Source of the DNA: an uncultured Oscillospiraceae bacterium
Lineage (GTDB): Bacteria; Bacillota; Clostridia; Oscillospirales; Oscillospiraceae
NCBI GenBank assembly: GCA_934565655.1
Contig: CAKTIE010000004.1
Span: 80,632 to 144,631 of the forward strand
Reading direction: 5' to 3'
Length of the DNA: 64,000 nucleotides
Below are positions 8,330 through 16,577 of this stretch, piece after piece (positions within the stretch are counted from its first letter, which is position 1; every line of letters starts with the position of its first letter). The notes under the pieces were generated by a model that worked only from the letters and a program-made list of their open reading frames with translations, ran no database searches and was not told the origin of the DNA. The translations under genes were made by a program, and so were the position numbers.

Positions 8330-8628
8330 CATATGCGCACCATGCGAACCTGAAGTACAAATTTGGCTACCAGCACTTTTGGGCGAAAGGGTACTATGTA
8401 AGCACCGTAGACCTAAATGAAGCAACGATGCGAAAAATCATCCGTGAGCAAGAGACGCACGATCAGATGATGGATAAGATTACAACAAAAGAACTGGAAG
8501 GCCCTTTTAGGGGCGGCCAATTAATCACTCCACAATGGCTTGAAACCATTTTGCGCTTTTTCAAAATCCGCTACTGTCCTTTTTGTGGAAACGGTCAACA
8601 TTTACGACCTTTCCAATACGCGCCTTAG
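8330..8628 (+). pseudogene. IS200/IS605-family TnpA remnant
   Basis: The frame from ~8335 reads HANLKYKFGYQHFWAKGYYVSTV, then ATMRKIIREQETHDQMMD. This is the C-terminal third of the IS200 Y1 transposase (usual form: KYKYGN.HFW..GYYV.TVG....KYI..QE). The N-terminal ~90 residues with the HUH motif are absent. The position of the catalytic Tyr in the KYI..Q helix is Ile here (ATC). After PFRGG the frame runs into unrelated sequence with a CPFCGN motif. It is therefore an inactive fragment, inserted against the gene remnant at 8220-8326. Confidence 0.7.
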
Positions 8629-9593
8629 TCAGCCCATGTCCAGCGCCAATAGCATTCGTCATTAAATACTTCCGACATATATACTGTTCCCTCACCATCC
8701 GCCGCAAGATAGTGGCCGTCATATGAAAGAGTCACCAATGCATCCAATATTTCTTGACTTTTATCTAGACGAGCATACTCGTTGATTACAAGCATGTCCA
8801 TCTCGCTGCTATCCGGAGCTATTCCAAATATTTCTCCGGGTGTTTCAAAGAAAGCTCTCTCTGAATACGAGTCAGATGTTGTCAGTTCTTCGTTTATTCG
8901 AGTCAAATACCGGCCATTTAGCCAGTTTTGATACGTAGCACAATACCATACGCCTGACGACACTAAGTAGGCTTCTTCCGGATAGCCGTAGTACAGAATG
9001 AGTAATCCGATGGTTGTATCACAATCGAACCAAAGGTGATATACTCCAGGTAGCAAACTATCTTCGGGACAAATATAAGCTTCTTCATTTTCAAATGAAA
9101 TCAGGAACGATTCATCTGATACACTGTTACCCATTCCGTCGATAATCGTAATGCTACTTTGGGAAGGGTCACAAGGCAAAGGGAATGAAAAAGACACATA
9201 TTGCTCTGTGCATTCATAAGTAGGTTGGATCTCCTCGCCGAGAATGAGTGCATTTACAACGCGCAATACCGGCTTATTTGTCTCGCCATCATCCGCTTCG
9301 TGGTTCCGAGTACCATTTGAATTTATAGAATCAATAGTGTATGGGAAAATGAGGGTAAGTACCGCCAAAAGGATCACGATTGAAAAACCGCGAAGCCATT
9401 TATCAGGATTATTCTCTTGTTTATTTTCGGAAGTATGTTTTTCAGAGGCCTCTTGAAACGCCGCGCCTTTCTGCCAACCGCAAACCTCACAGATTCTGCT
9501 GCCGTTTGGATTTTCTGTTTCGCATTCGGGACACACCCAAAAACCGGTTCTTTGCGGTTCATCGGAAAGTATGTTCTTCACTTTTTGCACCAT
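8625..9593 (-). CDS. Membrane protein with RanBP2-type zinc finger and extracytoplasmic domain
   Basis: A 322-residue protein. Residues 20-42 form a C-x2-C-x10-C-x2-C finger (CPEC...CEVC, ending GWQ) of RanBP2/zinc-ribbon type. A Ser/Lys/Glu linker is followed by one membrane helix at ~70-88 (FSIVILLAVLTLIFPYTI) and a ~230-residue acidic domain predicted outside the membrane, with the finger inside. The outer domain is not recognised; its Tyr/Trp-rich strands (YHLWFDCDTTIGLLILYYGYP) suggest a beta-sandwich. Its finger and the CETEN...CGWQ signature are shared with the protein at 14943-15455. It is the last gene of the XRE-vWA-PP2C-kinase set and is inferred to be an output or sensor subunit. 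Confidence 0.7.
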   Translation of the reverse strand: MVQKVKNILSDEPQRTGFWVCPECETENPNGSRICEVCGWQKGAAFQEASEKHTSENKQENNPDKWLRGFSIVILLAVLTLIFPYTIDSINSNGTRNHEADDGETNKPVLRVVNALILGEEIQPTYECTEQYVSFSFPLPCDPSQSSITIIDGMGNSVSDESFLISFENEEAYICPEDSLLPGVYHLWFDCDTTIGLLILYYGYPEEAYLVSSGVWYCATYQNWLNGRYLTRINEELTTSDSYSERAFFETPGEIFGIAPDSSEMDMLVINEYARLDKSQEILDALVTLSYDGHYLAADGEGTVYMSEVFNDECYWRWTWAD

Positions 9594-9750
9594 CTGGTCA
9601 ATACCCCCACCGTAAATTTTGAAAAAGCTAAATCAAACACCTCAAAAGGAAAACCTAGGTTCATAGGTTTATTTTTAAATATAATATCTATCGTACCACT
9701 CCACTCCATCTGGATACCAATGATCTGCCTGACAAGTCTATATTTGTTAA

Positions 9751-10902
9751 TTAGCTAATAACAAACGCATAGCATTCTGCCATCTCTTGAAATAAGTCCG
9801 ATGCATCTCTTTGCAGGGCAAAAAGTCCACTTTTGTCCTTATCAATGTCAATTACAAAGTATCCATCGTGTGTCGTTTCTATCAAAAGTGGCTGCAAGTC
9901 ATTTACAACGATCTCATAAAGCGCAGAAATAATTGTGTAGGTATCTTCTAAATATCTTGTCCCATCATACTGGCCAAGTGTTAAAGTGTCATCGTACTCT
10001 CCAAGTATAACTTGTGATTGATAATAGTATATACGTCCGTTTTCTACCTCGTGGTCAATTGTTATATATGAGAGTCCCAAGGAGTCAAGAACCGTGCAGA
10101 AAGCGGTGTTTGCGTCATCCGTTCGCTGCTCTCCACCCGAATCATAGAGTCCACCGTCATACGGCTCAATTCTCAGCCCGTTAATCTCAGCAACACCTTT
10201 ATTAATACGAAAATCCGGATTTTGACCATATGGCGCAGTCAAAAGTATGTCCCGAGGACTTCCACCGACCCATTCCACAGGGAAACATGCGCCGATATAT
10301 TTGAGGGGCGCAAGGTCATACTCCGTCTCCGCAGAAAAACTAACCAGTAAATCTCCATCCGACAGCTTTAAAACAGGAAGCTTTTCAGGCCGTATATTTA
10401 CTGCATCAACAACAAGGGTACTAGAAGAGCGGCTCGAAGTATGATATGACATCCGGCTCAAATTCAAATGGTAGAAGCAGCCATCATGTAAGATAAAGAA
10501 TGGTCTGCTGGTAATATTCTCGCAAGCGGCAGCTTCTTCGGCTGTCTGATATGAATCACATAGCAGCATCCAATCGTATGCCACAGTAGATTCCTCAACA
10601 TCCAAAGGGCTATCCGATTCATATCCATGCGCTGTTTCGGTCATTTGGCCATTATCCTCGGATTTAGGTTTTGCCGTTTTGTTCTGTTTCAGCGCCCATC
10701 CAAGCGCTAAAAAGGCCACGGCAAGCATTGCGATAAAGCCAACCAGGATATATCCCCTTCGTGCTGGACGCTTTCCAGAAGGAACACCTTCGGATGCGGC
10801 TGATCTATGAAAATCGGGGGACGTGGATTCTGATGTACAAGTATTATTTTCATAAATCGGTGATGTTTCAAGCGATCCTGCTCTATGGAATCTTTCATGC
10901 AT
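9751..10902 (-). CDS. Single-pass membrane protein of the kinase/phosphatase cluster
   Basis: A 383-residue protein with a polar ~48-residue N-terminal segment, one membrane helix at ~50-69 (YILVGFIAMLAVAFLALGWAL) preceded by Arg/Lys (positive-inside), and a ~310-residue acidic domain outside. There is no zinc finger, unlike its partners, and no recognised fold. The repeated motif Y-D-x-T-L-x-L-G-Q-Y-D-G-T and many aromatic residues suggest beta structure. GGGAGG precedes the ATG. It lies 28 bp downstream of the kinase gene on the same strand. Ser/Thr-rich cytoplasmic residues (SESTSPDFHRSAAS) could be phosphorylation targets, which is inference only. Confidence 0.65.
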   Translation of the reverse strand: MHERFHRAGSLETSPIYENNTCTSESTSPDFHRSAASEGVPSGKRPARRGYILVGFIAMLAVAFLALGWALKQNKTAKPKSEDNGQMTETAHGYESDSPLDVEESTVAYDWMLLCDSYQTAEEAAACENITSRPFFILHDGCFYHLNLSRMSYHTSSRSSSTLVVDAVNIRPEKLPVLKLSDGDLLVSFSAETEYDLAPLKYIGACFPVEWVGGSPRDILLTAPYGQNPDFRINKGVAEINGLRIEPYDGGLYDSGGEQRTDDANTAFCTVLDSLGLSYITIDHEVENGRIYYYQSQVILGEYDDTLTLGQYDGTRYLEDTYTIISALYEIVVNDLQPLLIETTHDGYFVIDIDKDKSGLFALQRDASDLFQEMAECYAFVIS

Positions 10903-10930
10903 CCTTATATACCTCCCTGTGTGCTAATAA

Positions 10931-11890
10931 TTACAGATTGCCCGCGCGTTTAAAGTGCTTCTTGTTACCGGAAAAGGCTTCGGATGAAACTTCACTTTCT
11001 GCCTTGCACACAGAATCATCAGTATCGCCCTCGATGTTGTCCACAATTAAGCGATCCATAATCGTATCGCAATCTGGTCTTTTAGCCGGATCACATGATA
11101 GCATATCAAGGAGCAGCGCTTTGATATTAGTTGGTATCTCGTCACTGAGGCATACGTCTGTTCCGTTTAATACGCTTTCGAAAGCATATTCATATTCACT
11201 TTCCAATGTTGGATACTCTCCGGTCAGGTAAACATGAAACACTAAGGCAAGACTAAATATATCTGTCTTTTCGTTGATAACGGAACGCTCCCCGCTAATA
11301 CGAAGAAAAGTCTCCGGTGCTAAATAAGCTAAATCGCCATTAATATCAACGTCCTTATTTGTAAAATAGTCTACAAAGTTGCTTTCATCAAAATCGATTA
11401 CTTTTGCGGCACATCTTCCGGTTTTTGTCGCACAAAGCAAAATATTTGAGGGCTTTACATCAAAATGGACAATATGCGCTGCGTGCAAACATGCGAAGCT
11501 ATAGGCAATAGACTTACAGACCAAAAGCTTTTCTTCCAGCGGCCGAGCGGCAATATCGGGCGCCGTTATTCTTTCGCCTGAAATTCTCTCGGTAGCAATA
11601 TAGTAGTGGTTGCCAGCACGGAAAAATTCATTTATTCGAACAATATTTCCACGGCTGCATCTGTTGATCGCAGCATACAGTTCTAATCTGCTTTTTTCGT
11701 ATTCCTCGCAAGCGTTCTGCTTTTTCTCAAGCTGGTCGGGGGACATAGCGGTACTGTCCAGGGGGTATACAGGGCTCAAAAACTCCTTTATAAAATATGA
11801 AACACCGCCTTTATCTCCGAACCCCCATTTTGAAAAACCACTATTATCATTTGTCAAATCGTGGGTAATCCGATAGCCGTTAATCTCCAT
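10931..11890 (-). CDS. Serine/threonine protein kinase-like protein
   Basis: A 319-residue Hanks-type kinase domain. Motifs: VSYFIKEF with K35 as the ATP-anchoring lysine, catalytic loop VHFDVKPSN with D144, KVIDFDES at 164-171 (DFD instead of DFG), LAYLAPE, and TDIFSLALVFHVYLTGEYP. The HFD and DFD variants are conservative, so activity is plausible. The usual Gly-rich loop is weak (NDNSGFSKWGFGDKGG). I place the start at 11890, because ATG overlaps the upstream stop as TGATG with GGTGGAG before it; an upstream ATG would add 9 residues. It has no C-terminal zinc ribbon or membrane helix of its own. Adjacent PP2C and vWA genes make it the kinase of a TerY-P-like module. Confidence 0.85.
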   Translation of the reverse strand: MEINGYRITHDLTNDNSGFSKWGFGDKGGVSYFIKEFLSPVYPLDSTAMSPDQLEKKQNACEEYEKSRLELYAAINRCSRGNIVRINEFFRAGNHYYIATERISGERITAPDIAARPLEEKLLVCKSIAYSFACLHAAHIVHFDVKPSNILLCATKTGRCAAKVIDFDESNFVDYFTNKDVDINGDLAYLAPETFLRISGERSVINEKTDIFSLALVFHVYLTGEYPTLESEYEYAFESVLNGTDVCLSDEIPTNIKALLLDMLSCDPAKRPDCDTIMDRLIVDNIEGDTDDSVCKAESEVSSEAFSGNKKHFKRAGNL

Positions 11891-12498
11891 CACAAGTCTC
11901 CACCTCTGTTGAACCAAGAGTTATGCGAACCGTTCTCCTCGGAAGAATACACATTATCTACCCCGGAAGAACTTCTTCGCATCGTAGATTTGATTCTGCT
12001 TGTCTCTTCTGTATCGTGTTCTTCAGTCTCGCAAGTGCTTAACTCCACTTCCGGTTCAACACAGTTGGTGCTATCAGAACTAAGAATGATTTTTACCGGC
12101 ATACTGCTCGTACTCGGAGCAGAAGATCGCTCCGCTGCCACTGCACTAGGATATTCAGCTCTCTTAATGCCCTTCGGTTCTTTGCGGGATGTATCATCCT
12201 CCGTCCGGCTCTTGTATTGAGAAAAGACATACGCAACAATACCAAGAGTCTCAACGACAAGTAAAATATTCCGTACAACATTACTGTTGCCCCTTTTCAA
12301 ATCGTCCGGTGCTAACCATGCCCACTGCCGCATACAATCAGAGCAAGTATATTCCCCGTTGTACTCGACGTATGCACCGGTAAATGTCCTTCCGCATATA
12401 TCACATACCATTCTCTTGGGGACGATCAAAAAAGTTAAAATAACACATATTGCATACACACAGATTGCAAGGATAACTTTTCTCTCTTTTGTTTTCAT
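11890..12498 (-). CDS. Two-helix membrane protein with LIM-like zinc finger
   Basis: A 202-residue protein with a membrane helix at ~8-27 (VILAICVYAICVILTFLIVP), then C-x2-C-x16-C-x2-C (CDICGRTFTGAYVEYNGEYTC, cut here, followed by SDC) resembling a LIM/zinc-ribbon knuckle. A second helix lies at ~75-92 (VVRNILLVVETLGIVAYVF), and a ~105-residue Ser/Thr/Glu-rich disordered tail follows. If both helices span the membrane, the finger sits on the opposite side from the tail. The stop overlaps the kinase start (TGATG), so the two are translationally coupled. The Ser-rich tail (TMRRSSSGVDN) is a plausible kinase substrate; this is inference. Confidence 0.7.
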   Translation of the reverse strand: MKTKERKVILAICVYAICVILTFLIVPKRMVCDICGRTFTGAYVEYNGEYTCSDCMRQWAWLAPDDLKRGNSNVVRNILLVVETLGIVAYVFSQYKSRTEDDTSRKEPKGIKRAEYPSAVAAERSSAPSTSSMPVKIILSSDSTNCVEPEVELSTCETEEHDTEETSRIKSTMRRSSSGVDNVYSSEENGSHNSWFNRGGDL

Positions 12499-12555
12499 CG
12501 TCTTTCTCCTTATTTACATAACCAAAATCTTGTGAATCAATAAGCTATGATACTC

Positions 12556-13485
12556 CTATAGATATGATTCATAACCATTGCTATATAGTTCCCACATATC
12601 CTCTCTTGCAACTCCCGAATCAAGGAGTTTTTCCAATTCCAAGTATCGCTCACGATAGCAAGCCTTTACATCCAAAAATGTCTTGAATCCGTACCCCGCC
12701 AAACACATTGTGAAATCATCACCGGACACTTCGGAGAACAGACAGTAAAGTCGTTTTTTCCAGTCAATAATACATGTGCTTTCTGTCATAGTTTTTAATA
12801 ATAAAAACTCGAACTCCATGGGTGTCGTAATGTAGCCGAAGCAGCCGTCTGTCGCAGAAAATACGATACACGGTTTCGGAAAAGTATAGGACTTACGGTG
12901 TATCTCATACGGTACACTTCCATTGATCACATTGGTAAGAACGCCATCATCTGTCAAATTGCTCATGGCACTTTGTGTTTGCGTGTCGTCTTTCGTCAAC
13001 TGGTGCAGACCGCTTGTGTCCAAAAGATAACATCGTGAATCACCAGACCAAAAGCACATCACATTTATGCTATCCGTGTCATCGCTGCTTGATGTTACAG
13101 CCATCGTTGTAGGAAATGCCTTGCCCAAGCTGCCCTTTATACGGCTTATTTGCTGGTCGCCGTATTGCATACAGATATGCAGTGCGGTTCCAACATAATA
13201 ATCTAATACCTGATCCTCTGCACCCCTGGCAAACCATCGTCCAAGGCTTCCTGCTACTGCTCGAGATGCTACATATGCGCCCGTCTTACCATGATAATTC
13301 TGATACCTTTTTGCGCCAATTCCACCACAGCCATCGAAAACAGCGGTCAATGCACGATTATCTTTAGCATCTATGCAAAAACTATCTTCGCCGTTCTCTG
13401 CAATTGCTTCACCCGCCACATAAAATAGCATGGATACTCCGTCGTCGCCGGAGCCATCAATATTTTTTTTCTTAAAAATTGCCAT
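12556..13485 (-). CDS. PP2C-family protein phosphatase
   Basis: A 309-residue PPM/PP2C domain. Metal-binding motifs in order: ENGEDSF, TAVFDGCGGIG (Asp-Gly pair), FWSGDSRCYLL, ATDGCFGY and SGDDFTM. This is the standard set for a Mn/Mg-dependent Ser/Thr phosphatase that would reverse the neighbouring kinase. The start at 13485 follows the upstream vWA stop as TGACATG. An upstream in-frame ATG would add 9 residues overlapping that gene and lacks a better ribosome site. No membrane segment. A C-terminal ~45-residue helical extension (CYRERYLELEKLLDSGV) is not part of the core fold. Confidence 0.9.
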   Translation of the reverse strand: MAIFKKKNIDGSGDDGVSMLFYVAGEAIAENGEDSFCIDAKDNRALTAVFDGCGGIGAKRYQNYHGKTGAYVASRAVAGSLGRWFARGAEDQVLDYYVGTALHICMQYGDQQISRIKGSLGKAFPTTMAVTSSSDDTDSINVMCFWSGDSRCYLLDTSGLHQLTKDDTQTQSAMSNLTDDGVLTNVINGSVPYEIHRKSYTFPKPCIVFSATDGCFGYITTPMEFEFLLLKTMTESTCIIDWKKRLYCLFSEVSGDDFTMCLAGYGFKTFLDVKACYRERYLELEKLLDSGVAREDMWELYSNGYESYL

Positions 13486-13486
13486 G

Positions 13487-14173
13487 TCAAATTGTGTTAG
13501 AAATAGCATCAATTATCTGGACATATTCAACATTGCTGAGACCGTTTCCGGCTTCAGACGGGAAATGCAGAACATTATCCCAGTTTTGAGAGATTGTACT
13601 CCATCCCGGTTTGTCTGGAGTAAATAGCAACAATCTCTTAGCATTGTTGTCCATAAACCCTGGCTGCTGACGATCACCCCACCAAGCGGTCAATTCGTGC
13701 ATATCCTTTGCCATGCCTTTGGGATAATAGGGACTTCTGCTCCCAAATCCGAGTTCATGCGTACCATCATCAGACCACACAACAATTACTTGCCGCTTTT
13801 TCATGCCTTCTGTTGTCCAATCCGATTTAATGGAGTACGCCAGGGCTTCCAAACCATCCTCTGGAGGATCTCCGCCGCCATCCGCTTCGAGACTACTGAC
13901 ACATTCTTCAAAATCTTTACTCTCTTCGGGTAGCCGGAAAAAATCTGTGACAAGCATGGCATTTTCTTCGTCCGCCAGATAATCACGAAAAGCAACGACC
14001 CGCACACGTAGTTGATCAATGTGCTTATGCTTCTTTTCCATAACATCCATAACATCTCGATAAAAGTTCAAAGCATTTTTCTTAACGATATTGATGATAT
14101 TATCCATGCTACCGGTGCAATCGATACAGAATACCATATCAACATTGTATGTGATTTTATAATTACTGCCCAT
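13487..14173 (-). CDS. vWA-domain protein (TerY/VwkA-like)
   Basis: A 228-residue stand-alone von Willebrand factor A domain. The MIDAS motif is D18-C-T20-G-S22 (DxTxS), and residues 99-106 read GGGDPPED, a loop typical of the vWA domains of VwkA-type kinases and TerY relatives. A later WSDDGTHE supplies the final metal-site Asp. The start is placed at 14173 because GGAGG lies eight bases upstream; the more distal ATG pair overlaps that GGAGG. It is the first of the vWA-PP2C-kinase trio and one base away from the PP2C gene. It probably acts as a metal-dependent scaffold toggled by phosphorylation. Confidence 0.85.
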   Translation of the reverse strand: MGSNYKITYNVDMVFCIDCTGSMDNIINIVKKNALNFYRDVMDVMEKKHKHIDQLRVRVVAFRDYLADEENAMLVTDFFRLPEESKDFEECVSSLEADGGGDPPEDGLEALAYSIKSDWTTEGMKKRQVIVVWSDDGTHELGFGSRSPYYPKGMAKDMHELTAWWGDRQQPGFMDNNAKRLLLFTPDKPGWSTISQNWDNVLHFPSEAGNGLSNVEYVQIIDAISNTI

Positions 14174-14230
14174 TTGTTTTTCCTCCATCATGTATTTTTC
14201 TAAAGTTAAAAAGTGCGCTTTTGCCGTAGA

Positions 14231-14800
14231 TCAATCGGGAATATTTGCATCTGCGTCAACGTTTGAAGAAACTCTGTCGTTCTTTGAGAAAATATCCTTC
14301 CCCTCTTGTAACGGCAAATTTTGTTTGGCATCTCGATTTAAGTCGTTGTCCCAGAGTTCCTTGTCTTGCTCTATAAGTGACCGGTTCTCATTAGGCAAAG
14401 AAGAGTTGGCCTCACTATCTTGCTCCTTCATGGGGACTTGAACAGTCTCCTCTTTTGTTATTTGTTCCAGTTGCTGTTCCCCTGCGGCACGTTCCCTCAA
14501 CAGACTGATTGCCAATACCGTTGACAAAATCAAAAGAACAACTGCTAAAGCCGTTACGATCCGCATCTGCTTCAGAAGTCTTTTCCTTTGATGCTTATAT
14601 ATGGACAACTCCCTTCTTAGCCTTTCTTCAGTCTCCTGCTGCGCTTGGCAAATGACCTCGGCATTACGCTCTGGATGGCTGTCAAAGCTGAGAATATCTG
14701 CAAAGCCATTTCCGCAAGGAGTAATTGGCATAGTCGCCCCACAAGAGAAACACTGATCCGCCTTCATCGGATTATTTGTTCCACACTTCTCGCATAACAC
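14231..14800 (-). CDS. Zinc-ribbon membrane protein
   Basis: A 189-residue protein. The N-terminal zinc ribbon CEKC-x10-CFSC (residues 3-20) has the same C-x2-C-x10-C-x2-C spacing as two other cluster proteins. A basic coiled region (TEERLRRELSIYKHQRKRLL) is followed by one membrane helix at ~84-103 (IVTALAVVLLILSTVLAISLL) and an ~85-residue Glu/Asn/Gln-rich tail outside. I read a GTG start at 14798-14800 with AAGGTGG nine bases upstream. It lies 57 bp upstream of the vWA gene on the same strand. Confidence 0.65.
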   Translation of the reverse strand: MLCEKCGTNNPMKADQCFSCGATMPITPCGNGFADILSFDSHPERNAEVICQAQQETEERLRRELSIYKHQRKRLLKQMRIVTALAVVLLILSTVLAISLLRERAAGEQQLEQITKEETVQVPMKEQDSEANSSLPNENRSLIEQDKELWDNDLNRDAKQNLPLQEGKDIFSKNDRVSSNVDADANIPD

Positions 14801-14942
14801 TAATTTTCACCACCTTCGAAATAAATACTATTATTTAGTTAGCTTAGCCCTGCCAAACATAATAAGTTAGGGTAAAATAAAACAATTGCGTTGCAGCAAC
14901 GCCTGAACTCACTTTTCTGTGGTTCACATATAATTCAGTCAT

Positions 14943-15455
14943 TCATACCTCGAATTGCTCATCAGTTACATTTCCAAACGCATCAAATGTAGTTTCTACA
15001 GAGCGAATCATATCGCCGTCAGAGTCGTACCAAGTTGTCCGCTCTCTATGAGGATATTCTGTTGTGTCATACTTGATAAAGCAAGCTATCGTACCGTCAG
15101 TATCATAGCATATCTGACGTTCACGCCTGCCGCCGCTACTTTTCCACCATTTGTAATTCAAGTAGCCGTTGGGCGCATACTCTTCAATCCATTTCCCATC
15201 AGCATCATTGGTGCCATATATGAACTGATGAGGATTAATATGGCGAACCATATATGAAAATTGAGACACTTGGGTGCATCTGCCATCTTCATCTCTATTT
15301 GTTTTTCCGGTAGCAGTCGCAGCAGAAAGACTGCGCTGCCATCCGCAGATAATGCACATTTTTTCAGTTAAGCTGTTCTCTGTTTCGCATTGAGGACAAA
15401 TCCAAATATTGTCCCTTGAATTGCTAGGCGGATATAAAATGTTGGAAATCTCCAT
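14943..15455 (-). CDS. RanBP2-type zinc-finger protein with repeat domain
   Basis: About 170 residues. The N-terminal finger CPQC-x10-CIIC-GWQ is paralogous to that of the protein at 8625-9593 (both share CETEN). The remainder has strand repeats of the kind G-x-x-x-E-Y-A-P-N-G-Y and YDTDGTIACF, then YDSDGDMI and DAFGNV, resembling YwqK/RHS-type antitoxin-like or beta-solenoid repeats. There is no membrane helix, so this would be the soluble zinc-finger member. I take the ATG at 15455, 4 bp past the XRE stop; an in-frame TTG 12 bp upstream is possible. The repeats could bind the outer or inner face partners; unknown. Confidence 0.6.
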   Translation of the reverse strand: MEISNILYPPSNSRDNIWICPQCETENSLTEKMCIICGWQRSLSAATATGKTNRDEDGRCTQVSQFSYMVRHINPHQFIYGTNDADGKWIEEYAPNGYLNYKWWKSSGGRRERQICYDTDGTIACFIKYDTTEYPHRERTTWYDSDGDMIRSVETTFDAFGNVTDEQFEV

Positions 15456-15459
15456 ACTA

Positions 15460-15747
15460 TCACTCAACTTTCAAATAATTTACAATAATTTCCGGACAGA
15501 TATCCTGTATTTCCAGCCATACTTTTGAGCTATTGTTAAGAGAAAAAACAAAGCAAAGCGCTAGATAACCCTTCCATGTAAGTTTTCTTGAGCCATTTTC
15601 AATGGATGTCAATGTCTGTCGTGTTACACCTACTCGTTCAGCTAACTGTGCCTGGGTTATACCTAAGACATCTCGCAACTGCGGTAGATTTTCTACCATA
15701 GCTGCAATGTAGTTTTCTTTTGTCTTTCGATTTAATCTGATTTGCAT
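15460..15747 (-). CDS. XRE-family helix-turn-helix regulator
   Basis: A 95-residue protein with a classic HTH_3 domain: LPQLRDVLGITQAQLAERVGVTRQTLTSIENGSRKLTW at ~20-57. The C-terminal ~38 residues are hydrophobic (GYLALCFVFSLNNSSKVWLEI) and may dimerise. It is the promoter-proximal gene of the zinc-finger/kinase set, with a palindrome resembling an operator just upstream (15768-15784), so autoregulation of the whole unit is likely. Confidence 0.8.
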   Translation of the reverse strand: MQIRLNRKTKENYIAAMVENLPQLRDVLGITQAQLAERVGVTRQTLTSIENGSRKLTWKGYLALCFVFSLNNSSKVWLEIQDICPEIIVNYLKVE

Positions 15748-15767
15748 ATAGTCTCAGCCTCTTTTCA

Positions 15768-15825
15768 TGTCTCAAAATGTGACATCTCCACTTTTGATTG
15801 TATCAGTTTTTTGTTATATCGTCAA
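15768..15825 (-). promoter_or_regulatory. Promoter and operator of the XRE-vWA-PP2C-kinase cluster
   Basis: On the minus strand TTGACG (15820-15825) and TACAAT (15797-15802) are separated by 17 bp. Just downstream, TGTCACATTTTGAGACA (15768-15784) is a 17-bp palindrome with only its centre and one pair off, in a good position to block transcription. It fits the size of an XRE operator. Confidence 0.65.
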
Positions 15826-16041
15826 CAGGAAATTGCCTATTCAACAAACTTCAGCTACTGAAATATTCATCATAATGTTTATACTTTTTACATAAGGCAA
15901 GAAACTAATTGTTTTTATGTACCTTTTAGCTTCGCAGCGTAGGGGCGTCTCACTTTTGTAGTGCTTTGCCTACTTCGCATATATTGCATTTCTGCTTCAC
16001 ATTTTTCCACCGATGTGTTATACTAATCGTGAGGTGATCAT

Positions 16042-16554
16042 ATGCACTTTCAGCCGTTCGTATATGATAGGGCTAACCAGCGGATTCCTGTAACAATTGA
16101 GCTGATGACACATTTGGATTCAGAATTGACTAATGAGCATCCTCTGTGGCAAACATCTTGGACGAGCGAATTTTTGGACAATTCAGCTTTTGAAAAATAT
16201 GCTGCCAAGGTGGGAAATGAATTGATCGCGCTGGCTGCGTATGAAATCCTCGAAAGTTCTCTTGTCGTCCACATTGTATACATGGAGGCTCATCCAGAGT
16301 CAAATCCGACTCTCGTCGATAGTACTCCAAAATACACAGGAATCGGCAGACTAATGATTGCCTACGGTATCAAGCTCTCTATCGACAACGGTTTTGCTGG
16401 AGACGTGGTACTTGAAGCAAAGACAACGCAGTTAGCACAGCACTACGAACGAGATTTTGATGCAGTACTGCTTCCTGTATTTCACTCCGCCGCCCCAAGG
16501 TATCTAATAGCAGACGAAGCTGCAAAACGGATATTCTTCACATACCTTGCCTGA
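16042..16554 (+). CDS. GNAT-type acetyltransferase-like protein
   Basis: A 170-residue protein with the GNAT pattern in its second half: beta-strand LVVHIVYMEAHPES, then YTGIGRLMIAYGIKLSIDNG in place of motif A (acetyl-CoA loop with G-I-G-R), and VLEAKTTQLAQHYERDF as motif B. The canonical R/Q-x-x-G-x-G/A loop is only partly matched, so catalysis is uncertain. GAGGTGATC precedes the ATG. It is transcribed away from the XRE cluster and is followed 23 bp later by a small gene with its own strong ribosome site. Likely cytoplasmic; substrate unknown. Confidence 0.6.
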   Translation: MHFQPFVYDRANQRIPVTIELMTHLDSELTNEHPLWQTSWTSEFLDNSAFEKYAAKVGNELIALAAYEILESSLVVHIVYMEAHPESNPTLVDSTPKYTGIGRLMIAYGIKLSIDNGFAGDVVLEAKTTQLAQHYERDFDAVLLPVFHSAAPRYLIADEAAKRIFFTYLA

Positions 16555-16577
16555 CTTTTGATAAGGAGGTGCCCCAT

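Noticed and set aside
8335-8628. Active IS200/IS605 insertion sequence
   Set aside because: The HUH half is missing, the Tyr position is Ile, and no TnpB or paired subterminal hairpins are seen.
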